Shown: positions 46,101 through 58,100 of the stretch, piece after piece | How the letters are laid out: every line of letters starts with the position of its first letter | Position numbering within the stretch: position 1 is the stretch's first letter | DNA from: Paracholeplasma brassicae | GTDB taxonomy: Bacteria > Bacillota_I > Bacilli_A > Acholeplasmatales > UBA5453 | Assembly: GCF_000967915.1 (NCBI RefSeq) | Contig: NC_022549.1 | Coordinates: 1,538,366 to 1,602,365, forward strand | Length of the DNA stretch: 64,000 bases | Reading direction: 5' to 3' | Program-made: the position numbers and the translations under genes | The notes under the pieces: model-generated | Told to the model about the DNA's origin: nothing | What the model saw: only the letters and a program-made list of their open reading frames with translations | Databases searched by the model: none

Positions 46101-49100
46101 TAGGAATCACTTAAGGTGTTGGCTAAAAATCCAACCACACCACCGGTGTAATTTTTACCAACGATGCGGCCTTTATTGTAAGTGTATAGAATACTACCGG
46201 CATTATATCCAGCAATCCCTCCGGTGTTGTTTGACCCGGTGACTTCTGCTTGGTTATAAACCTGTTCAATAGCACCATCGTTATAACCAACAATACCGCC
46301 AGTATAGTCTTTGCCTGTAATTTTGCCAGAAACACTCAGTGATGTGACAAAACCATAAGTACCTAAGTATCCAAATAGCCCTTGGTAATCTTCTGTTTTG
46401 ACCAAGTTTAAATGGAAGTTTGATCCATTACCATCAAAATGACCATTAAACGGATTGGTCTTAGTACCGATCGCATTAAAGTAATAACCCAGGTCACTTC
46501 TTGTGAAATCAAAACCATCGGTATCTTCACTGACTTTAAAATAGATGCCCTCGTAATCATTACCACTATTGGTTGTTTCAAAAAGTAAGATAACGTCACT
46601 TTCATCTTTGATGATGTATGGGTCATCTTTTGTGCCTTGTCCAACAACAAAGGTCGTTGTGGTTACTGATTGATGTGAATCGGCTTTGACAAATTCTAAC
46701 TGACTATTCTTAAAATAAGTCAACTCAGGGTAATACGCTTCTTTTTGGACACTCGGTTTTGTACTAAAAAGTGAACCGTTACTAAAGTTCAGTTGATGCG
46801 GATGCGTACCGATTGAACTTTGACTCACCATTTGACCATGAAATAACCCGCGTAGGTTATTACTGTCTGCCAGTTCATAATTACCGATTGCTTTTGTTGG
46901 TGTGCTTAGGGTGTCATCGGTTGATGCTAATAATAATTGATCGTAATACGCATTATTAATTTGTCCACCCAAGGTTTGTCCAACAACAAAACCAAGCTCT
47001 GTTTTTGAGAAAACAAGCCCTGAGACGTAAGCATCCGTTAAGTAACCAGCGTCTAGTTTACCAACAATACCACCAGATATGGTTTCTTTTGACGATACTT
47101 TTCCACTATGATACACACCAGTGATTCTACCGCTTGAGTCGTTTTGAAGCCCTGCGATGCCACCTGAAATATCACCAGAGGCGCTAATGATCCCATCGTT
47201 ATAGGATTCGCTTATACTACCTCTATTCTCACCAGCAATCCCGCCAGTGACGGTAACACCTGTAACAAGTGCCTTATTGTATGATTTAGATACTTCAAAT
47301 CGGTTTAACCCTGTGATTCCACCGACCTGAGCATCACCTTTAATCTCTTTATGGTTACTTGAATTTGTAATCACACCTTCATTTTCACCAACAATCCCAC
47401 CAATATAGGAACCTTGTGCGCTAATGCTTCCGAAGTTTCTTGCATTTGTAATCGTCCCGTAGTTTACCCCAACAACCCCACCAATCGCGTTTGCGCCATC
47501 AGTCGTTGTCCCAAGACTATCAATCTTGACGTAGTTTGATACATTTTCAATTTTCCCGAAATTTCTTCCAGCGATGCCGCCTAAGTAACTTCGACCAAGG
47601 ATTTCTCCTGAAGTATTTAAGTTTTTAACCAAACCATCCTTACCAATCGTATGAAATAAACCAAGGTAATCGTCATTGGATCTGCTTTGATTTAAAATGA
47701 CATTAATGCCGTTAAAGTCAAACTGACCTCTAAAGGCATTCTCATCGTTACCAAGTGGTTGATAATAAACCCCTTCAACGGTGGTATCGATGACTGTGAC
47801 CCCTGGTGCTACTTCAAAATATTTACCTAAGAAGTGGTTTTCATTTTCTAAGAACGTATGAATAATCATTAAATCAAAGGCGTCTTTAACTAGGTAAGGA
47901 CTTAATTTTGTCCCATCTCCCTGTAACGTTTGATCCTTAACGGATTCAAGTGAATCTGCCTTCATCGTTGGATTTGAGTGCTTGCTGAAATAAGAAAGCT
48001 GTGGGTAATAAGACGTGAAGTCATTTCCACTTAAGCGTTCGTACTCACTTAATGTTAAATTCATTTGTTCATCGTTTGTTCCTATGGCAGTTAGACCAGT
48101 CATTTGAGGCAGTTTTAGCCCCTTAACACTTTGTGTCTCTAGTTCATTACCAATAGCACTTGAAATCGTTAGGTAGGTGTTTGACCCTTTTTGAGTATTA
48201 ACACGGTCTAGGTCATAATAACTGTTGTTTATGACGCCTAAATTCTCTAAGACAAGGCCAGCGCCATTTGTCCTAGTTTCAATTAACCCAGAGACAAATG
48301 TTTCATCGATTGTCCCCTCATTGATGAGGACAAGACCTGCCGCATGACTATTTGTTGTGATATGTCCTGTGTGGTAACTTTGATAAATCTCACCAAAATT
48401 ATGTAATACAAGACCAGCTGCATTTTTTGTTGAAGCCGTCACTAAACCGTAGTTGAAACTTTGAACTAAACTTGAATTTAATCCTAAATATGGCGTGATT
48501 CCGGCCGAATTTTGACTTGAGGAAACGCTGCCTTTATTATAAACGTGACTGATCGTGGTGTTTGGACCTTGATGCCCTGTGATCCCACCCGCATACGATT
48601 GACTTGCGTTGACATTCCCATGGTTATAAGATTCACTTAAATCACCCAAGTGATAGCCCACAAGACCACCCGCATAAGACTGTGCGTATATTTGTGCGTC
48701 ATTACTCGTATTAAATAAGATACCTTCGTTGTAGCCAACCACACCACCAACGTAATTGAGACCTGAAACATAACCACTCGTCAAGACATTTGATACCTTA
48801 GCACTTTGGCTAATTGAACCAAAAAGCCCAACGTTATCTTTCTCTTCTTCTAATCGAAGTGTGATAGTTGAATTAGCGAAGTCGATCTGTCCATCAAATG
48901 GGATTAACCCACCGATTGGTTTAAACCCGTTAGAAGTTAAATCAAATACTAGATTCTCTTCATACACACTAAAATGCGTACTTAGTGTATCATACCCATC
49001 ATTTACCAATAAAGAAAGACTCACTAAATCTTGATTGCTCATGATTAAATAAGGCGATTCAATGGTGCCTAAGCCTTGGAATAAACTTCGAGTAACTGAG

Positions 49101-52100
49101 CTTAACGAGGCTTCTTTAATGCTAATGTTGCTATTATCACTAAAAACTCTAAGTTGTGGATGGTAAATTACATAACCTTTATTTGTTGTTGTCTTAAAAG
49201 AAGACCCAAGGGTTGCATGCTCTAAATACCCACCCGATAATTCACTACTTGATAAACCCTTAACTGATCCATTATCTGCTTGAGTTGATATTGCTCTTGA
49301 TGGTTTTACCCCTGTTTGAGCATTTAATACGGATTGGTCATAATAAATGGCCTCAGTGATTGCATTTTGGTCGACATTACCAATCAGTGCACCTAAATAA
49401 GATACCCCGGTCACTTCACCAATGTTATAGCCTCGTTTAACACTACCTGAGGCAAAACCGACAAGACCGCCGATGTAGGATCTACCTTTGATAAGACCGG
49501 TTTGATAGACGTCTTCAATCCTTGCATCTTTAGAAAGCGCACCGGTAATACCACCTGCGTAATCGTAGCGTTCAACTTGTATGTTGCCCTCATTATAACT
49601 ATTTAGGATAACCCCATCATTATAACCGCTAATACCACCCGCGTAATAATCATAGCTAATAACTTCTGCTTGGTTATACACGTTTTCAATTAAACCAGCG
49701 TTACGCCCTGCAATCCCACCACTGAAACGAGAGCCACTTCTTACTAAGCCATCAACTGATAGATTTCTGACCACACCATTTCTACCGATATAGCCAAATA
49801 AACCTTGGTAGTAAGCACTACGATTGATGTCAATCATGAATTTCGCAAAACTGCCATCAAATGACCCTTCAAATGGGTAGGTTTGATTACCAATCGGTAC
49901 GTAGTTTGATCCAAACACTGATAAATCAATGAAATCGACACTAGGACTTACTTTAAAGAATAAGCCCTTCATTGTATTTCTTGAGACAATGAGTTCCGAT
50001 AAAGCCTTCATGTCATCTTCGTTATAAATAATGTAAGGGTCTGTTTCGCTACCTGTACCTGTTTTAAATCTCATATGTTTAACTGAATCAATTGAGGCGT
50101 CTTTAATGACTTGGTTACTTGATTTTGCAAATACGTTTAATTGAGGATAGTAAATCTCAAACCCGTTTGGTGCTAATGCAACCCATTTGCTTGAATCACT
50201 AAATGAGAAGTTCACCAAAGTCCCTTCGTGCATTTGAGCACTTGTTAAACCTAAAACAGTCGACTGATTTTCTTCATTTGAAATCGCGCTTGTGGCATTG
50301 ATGTACCCTTCTTTTGATTTTAGCGTGGCAATTTCCTCATTATAGTACGAGCCAGAAACTAGTCCCGAATTATACCCAATGACCCCGCCGACCGCATCAA
50401 TACCATAAATCTCAGAAACGGCGTATGTATCACTTAATTGTCCGAGTTGATAGCCCACTAGTCCACCAACAAATGAAACACCAACGGTTTGGTTGATGAC
50501 ATAAGCGTTTTTGATAATCCCTTCGTTAAATCCAACGAGCCCACCAACGGCCTCATTACCTAAAACGTCAGCGGTTGAATAGACGTTCGATAAAATACCT
50601 TCTAAATAACCCGCTACAGCACCTGTGTTGTTATTACCAACCACTTTGCCTGTAACAGAGAAATTTTCTAGGTTTGCATCAATCCCCACATAACCAAATA
50701 ACCCCGTATCATCGCCTTGTGATAAATCGAGCCTAAATTCGATGCCTCTACCATCAAAATAACCATTAAACTTGTTTTGACTTGTCCCGATTGATTGGTA
50801 GTCCAAGCCCGTTAGGGTAAGGTCAAATAAGGTTGCGTTATTTCGCACCTTAAAGTAAGTATCATTAAATGCTTCACCACCATTGACAAGATTTGATAAT
50901 AATTTCATGTCATAGGCATTGACTAAAATATAGGGTGATTCGTTTGTCCCAAGTCCAGCAAACAAGTAAGATTCCACTGAAATCAGTGACTCTTCTTTAA
51001 TCAAATCAGATGATTCGAACACTTGTAGTCTTGGGTAATACGCATGTATCCCATCATTTTCTTGTAATAGAAAAACTGTTTTATCTAACGTTAATTGATT
51101 GAGCCCTGTTAAATAAGACTTACCAACACCGACGACATTTTCTTGATCCAAGACGTTAGATATTGCACGTATTGGACTTGATAAAGTCGTTCTTCCGTCA
51201 GCCTCAATAATCGACGTATCATAATAAGAATCAAAGGTTGACGATGTCCCTGCTTGAAAACCAACCAACCCACCGACGTTATTTAAGCCTCGAACAAGAC
51301 CAGCACTGTAGGTTTGATTGATGTGACTTTGATTTAAATACCCTATAAGACCACCGATGTATGAGCTTGTTGAACTAATGTTTCCTCGGTTATAAGCATA
51401 GGATAATTTTGAGTTAAGCTCCAAACTACCAAACAAACCACCAACGTAGGAAACCCCATGAACATTACCGTAATTATAAACATCGTCAATGGTTGACTTA
51501 TCGGCATGTCCGACTAGGCCACCAACACGAGAACCTGTCGAAAGGACATTAGAAAATTGATAACTCTCTTTTAAGCTTGAGTTACTTAACTGTCCAACCA
51601 AACCACCCACGTAGTTTCTACCTGTTACCATCACGTGACTTGATACTTGACTTAAGCTTGAGTTAAGTGAGTAACCAACCACACCACCTAAGTAGTCTCT
51701 ACCGCTCAGGTTTCCCTCAACTCTTAAATTTTTAATGCTGCCTGATTCAACAAAACCAAACAGCCCTTGATAATCACTCGTTGTATAAGTAAGACTTAGG
51801 ATAAATGTGGCGTGATTACCATCAAAATGTCCTTTGAATCGTCTTGTATTTGAACCTATTGCATAAAAGTTAATGCCTTCTTTGGTTAAATCAAGTGTCT
51901 CTACCCCATCCATGACCTTAAAGTAAAGTCCTGTTAAGGAATCTTCTTTTGACACCTCAGATAAGACCATCATGTCTTCTTCATGTCTAATCAAATATGG
52001 ATTAGCTGCATCCCCAGAGCCGCTCGCAAATCGAATCAACCTGACAGACACGGCTGAATTATTACGGATCGTCGCATTCACGTTTGTTTTAAATGTCGTT

Positions 52101-55100
52101 AATTGGAGTGTGTAGTCATACATCCCTGAAGACGCTTGAGTCGAAAAATGATCCGCTTCTAAATCAAGCCCGTCAAACCCAAATAAAATTTCACGTTCGA
52201 CACCCGTCACGTCACCACTGTTTTGTTCGTTACCCACCGAAAAACTCGGTTTGATGCCAACACTTGGTGTGTAGAATTCAATTAGCGTACGGTTATAATA
52301 TGAAGCACTAATTGTGCCGGCATTAAAGCCCAAAACACCGCCGACATAATTAGCCCCTGAGGTTTTACTTGAGCCATAGGTTTGACTAATCACACCATTG
52401 TTGTACCCGACGACACCACCAACGTAAGTGCCTGTTGAGATAACCTCACCCGTGTGATAAGCGTATTCTAAACTACCTAAAAGATGGCCAACCAACCCAC
52501 CCGTGTGATTAATCCCAGACACAGAAACGGTTGAATAAACCTCAGATAGCGCACCAGCCATATAACCAGCAAGACCACCAGTAGCATTACGCCCCTTAAC
52601 AACACCTGATACAGACACATTTCTGATGGTTGCCTCACTTGAGGCATATCCAAACAAACCGACGTAATTGTCTGTTTGATTAATATTCAGATTTATATTA
52701 GCAAACGCGCCATCAAAATGCCCTCTAAATGGTCGATCAAGCGCACCGATTGGTTTAAACCCTGTGTTTGCTAAGTCGAAAGATGAGAGATTTGAACCAA
52801 CCAAATAGTACGTATCAAGCGCACTAAAATCAGCCGTTATCGAATTAGATAGGTTGATTAAATCGCCTTCATTATTGATTAAATATGGACTATCTTTTGT
52901 CCCATCACCTAAGAACGGGTTCGTTCTAACCGATAACATCGACGCTTCTTTCACAGAGGTAATGGCACTACTTTCAAACGTTTTCAACTGAGGATAGTAC
53001 GCGTAATTACCTTCAATTGGGTAATACGTGAAATAGGTTTGACCTAACTTATCAATTAACCCTTCTGCAATCATTTGCGTTTTTAAAAGCGCACTCGCAG
53101 ATGGTGTTAGTGATGGGATATTATTTTTCGGTTTTTGATACCCTTGGTAGAGTGACGTATCATAATAAAGATTACTTCTAACGTTACCTGAGGCACTGTA
53201 GTTTTGAAGACTGTCTTGTCCAATGACCCCACCAACGTTGGTGTTTGATGAGACTAAGCCTGCGTTATATAGGTTACTCACATTATTATAAACATAAGTA
53301 GAATATGCAATTCGGATATAGCGGTAAGTGAATCCTAAGATACCACCAACCGAATCATTACCAACAATCTCTGCTCGGTTGTATCCATTTGATAAGGTGC
53401 CTTGGTATAAGAAACCAACAAGCCCACCAACATATGAACCAGTCGAGGTGATATCACCGTTATTATAGGTTTGATCAACCACACCAGCCTCATGACGACC
53501 GACGATACCACCAATGTAGTTTCTACCATTAATCACGGCCTCATTATATACATTTGAAATCGTCCCTGAAAGCTTATAGCCTACGACACCTGAGACGTAA
53601 TCCAGTCCCGTAACTGAACCAGATACAGATAAGTTTTTAATTGTCCCATGACCAAAATAGCCAAAGAGCCCTTGGTAACTAGCTGTACTATTAATATCTA
53701 AAATGAACTCCGCATGGTTTCCATCAAACGACCCAAAGAATGGTTTCGTACTTGAACCAATTGGAACGAAATTGCCTAAATCAAATTGGCTGATGCCATC
53801 ATCAACCTTAAAGAAAAAGCCTTTAAATGTGTTGCCTTTGTCGACCATTCGTTTTAATTCATCGATGTCTAGCTTGTCTTTAATTAAAAACGGAATATCC
53901 TCTGTACCTAAGCCTAAGCTTACATCGACTCTGACTGATTCAATTGAATTAGAAAGGATATCTTTTGTTTCGCTATTTCTAAATACGTTTAGTTGAGGGT
54001 AATAAGCCTCATTATCGGTCATCGCCTCAAAATAGAAAACATCACTCAATTTGGTGCTCATCTCTTTAAAGAACACACCACTATTGATACCTTGTGTTGA
54101 AGGATCAGTTGATGGTTTTGTCGTCTTCTTTTGATCGTAATTCGCGATCACCGTAATGTCATAGTAAAGATTGGTTCTTGGGTTATACCCACCACTATAT
54201 ACGGTTGGGTTATCATAACCAATCACCCCACCAGCGTAACTGTTTGCTGAAACGGTGCCTGAACTATAAACGTTATTGATGTTATTGTTTCGATACGTTG
54301 AGTAGTCGGTTCTTATCCCTAAATACGAATAGCCTACCACACCGCCAGCGTAAGAGGTTGCGATGACCTCACCACGGTTGTATGCCCCACTTAAAGTGGC
54401 ACGTTCTAATAAACCGGTGATGCCACCGGCATAAGAACCTGCCGCCTCAATGGTTGCTGTGTTATAAACATTTCTTAGGGTACCACTGTTTTGTTCACCA
54501 ACAATACCACCCACTCGGTTTAAACCTTTAACCGATCCTGATACCGAAAGATTTTCTATAATACCTGTACGAGTATAGCCGAAAAGACCTTGATAATTCA
54601 GGCCTGGGTTATCGATTGCTAAAATGAAGTTTGCGCCATTACCATCAAAGTTACCATCAAATGGTTTTGTATTTGAACCAATTGGGCTAAAATTACCCAG
54701 ATCGATTTCACTGATGCCATCATCAACCTTAAAGTGAAAACTGAAGTAGGTATTTCCTAAGGCAACTTTTCTTGAGAGTTCTTCCATGTCAAAGGCATCA
54801 CGAATGAGGAATGGAAACTCTTTTGTCCCTAGTCCATCACCCACATCATAAGCAGTTGATTGGTATGAATCATTTGAGATTCTTGTCTCACTATGATTTG
54901 AGAATGTAATCAATTGTGGGTAATATCCGGTTGTGCCATCTTTGGGTTCAAAGTGCCAAAGATTGGCGTTAAACCCTAAAGTGTCACTACTTGCGTAAAC
55001 CAGATCGCTTGTGGTTTTCCCATAAGCGTGTCCAGTTACCGGTGGTTTTGTAGTCTTTGGTTGATCGTAGGTCACTAAGACCGACGTATCATAATATAAG

Positions 55101-58100
55101 TTACTTCTGACGTTACCTGATGCTGTATAGTTTTGAAGGCTGTCTTGTCCAATGACCCCACCAACGTTGGTGTTTGATGAAACAAGACCACTACTATATA
55201 AGTTACTCACATTATTATAAACATAAGTAGAAGATGCAATTCGGATATAGCGGTAAGTGAATCCTAAGACACCACCAACCGAATCAATCCCAATAATCTC
55301 TGCTCGGTTGTATCCATTTGATAAGGTGCCTTGGTATAAGAAACCAACAAGCCCACCAACATATGAACCAGTCGAGGTGATATCACCGTTATTATAGGTT
55401 TGATCAACCACCCCAGCCTCATTACGACCAACAATACCACCAACAAAATTACGTCCTGTTAATATCGCTTCATTATATACATTTGATATCGTCCCTGAAA
55501 GCTTATAGCCTACGACACCTGAGACATAATCAAGTCCCGTAACTGAACCAGAGACAGATAAGTTCTTAATCTCACCATGACCAAAATAACCAAATAGTCC
55601 TTGGTAACTTAAACTACTATTAATATTTAAAATGAACTCCGCATGGTTTCCATCAAACGATCCAAAGAATGGTTTCGTACTTGAACCAATCGGAACGAAA
55701 TTACCTAAATCAAACTGGCTGATACCTTCATCAACCTTGAAGAAAAAGCCTTTAAATGTGTTGCCTTTGTCAATCATCGATTTTAAGTCTTCTATATCTT
55801 CATTCGTACGAATCAAAAATGGAAAACTTTCAGTCCCAAGTCCATCGCCAACGTCCACTTGTGCATTTAACTTGGAACGATTGACAATAGAAGCTTCTTC
55901 ATTGTCACTAAACACTTGTAATTCTGGGTAATACGCGAATCCACCCGATTCAGCTCTAAATGTAAAAGAGCTACTCAGTTTTTCACTCATCTCTTTAAAG
56001 AATACACCACTATTGATGCCTTGTGTTGAAGGATCAGTTGATGGTTTTGTTGTCTTCTTTTGATCGTAGTTCGCGATCACCGTAATGTCATAGTAAAGAT
56101 TGGTTCTTGGGTTATACCCACCACTATAAACCGTTGGGTTATCATAACCAATGACCCCACCAGCGTAACTGTTTGCTGTTACAGTACCAGAACTATAGAC
56201 GTTATTGATGTTATTGTTTCGATACGTTGAGTAGTCGGTCCTTATCCCTAAATAAGAATACCCTACCACACCACCCGCATAAGAGGTTGCGATTACCTCA
56301 CCACGGTTGTATGCCCCACTTAAAGTGGCACGTTCTAATAAACCGGTGATGCCACCGGCATAAGAACCTGCCGCCTCAATGGTTGCTGTGTTATAAACAT
56401 TTCTTAGGGTACCACTGTTTTGTTCACCAACAATACCACCCACTCGGTTTAAGCCTTTAACCGATCCTGATACCGAAAGGTTTTCTATAATACCTGTACG
56501 TGTATAGCCGAAAAGACCTTGATAATTCAGGCCTGGGTTATCGATGGCTAAAATAAAGTTTGCGCCATTACCATCAAAGTTACCATCAAATGGTTTTGTA
56601 TTTGAACCGATTGGACTAAAATTACCCAGATCGATTTCACTGATGCCATCATCAACCTTAAAGTGAAAACTGAAGTAGGTATTTCCTAAGGCAACTTTTC
56701 TTGAGAGTTCTTCCATGTCAAAGGCATCACGAATGAGGAATGGAAATTCTTTAGTTCCTAGACCATCACCCACATCATAAGCAGTTGATAGGTACGAATC
56801 GTTTGAAATCCTTGTCACACTGTGTGCCTCAAATGACTTTAATTGAGGGTAGTATGCCACATCTTCTACTTTCTCAATGTATGACCAAATAGAGGAAGAT
56901 AGACCAAGTGTATCAGGTGTTCCATAAAGTAATTCACTCGAGGTTTTCCCATAAGCGTGTCCAGTCACTTCTGGTTTAAGATTTTTTGGTTGATCGTAGG
57001 TCACTAAGACCGACGTATCATAATAAAGATTACTTCTAACGTTACCTGAGCCACTGTAATTTTGAAGACTGTCTTGTCCAATGACCCCACCAACGTTGGT
57101 GTTTGATGAGACTAAGCCTGCGTTATATAGGTTACTCACATTATTATAAACATAAGTAGAATATGCAATTCGGATATAGCGGTAAGTGAATCCTAAGATA
57201 CCACCAACCGAATCATTACCAACAATCTCTGCTCGGTTGTATCCATTTGATAAGGTGCCTTGGTATAAGAAACCAACAAGCCCACCAACGTAAGAACCAG
57301 TAGAGGTAATGTCACCATTGTTATAGGTTTGATCAACCACACCAGCCTCATGACGACCGACGATACCACCAACGTAGTTTCTACCGTTAATCACGGCTTC
57401 GTTATACACATTTAAAATGGTGCCTGAAAGTTTATAACCCACAACACCAGAGATGTAATCCAGTCCCGTAACTGAACCAGATACAGATAAGTTTTTGATT
57501 GTCCCATGACCAAAATAACCAAATAGTCCTTGGTAACTTAAACTACTATTAATATTTAAAATGAACTCCGCATGGTTTCCATCAAATGATCCAAAGAATG
57601 GTTTCGTACTTGAACCAATCGGAACAAAGTTTCCAAGACTAAAACTACTTCTACCGTCGGCGACTTTAAAGAAAAAGCCAAGGTAGGTCTCACCTGTATT
57701 TATTTGATTTTTTAGGTTTTCAATGTCCGTCACTGTTTTAATTAAAAACGGTTTGTTTTCTGTACCTATCCCATTGGTTGTATCAACAGTAACAAACTCA
57801 TTAGAATTCGCTTGAACATTCGAATTAGGACTCTCATTAAAATATTTTAACTCAGGATAAAAACTGAAATTACCCGTTGAATCTCTAAAAGTAAAGGTTT
57901 GATTTAATCTTGTAGACATACCCGTAAACATAACGCCACTATTAACACCTTGCCCACTTTGCGTGGTTGAGGGTTTAAGTGTTTTTGGTTGTTTATAGTT
58001 TGCTATGACAGTCACGTCATAGTAGATGTTATTTCTTGGGTTATTGCCACCACTGTAGACCGTTGGGTTATCATAACCAATGACCCCACCGGCATTAGAG

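Noticed and set aside
53703-55931. Plus-strand frames of about 100 codons inside the 6236-aa gene
   Set aside because: They are antisense shadows that recur with the 1929-bp repeat and have no ribosome-binding sites.
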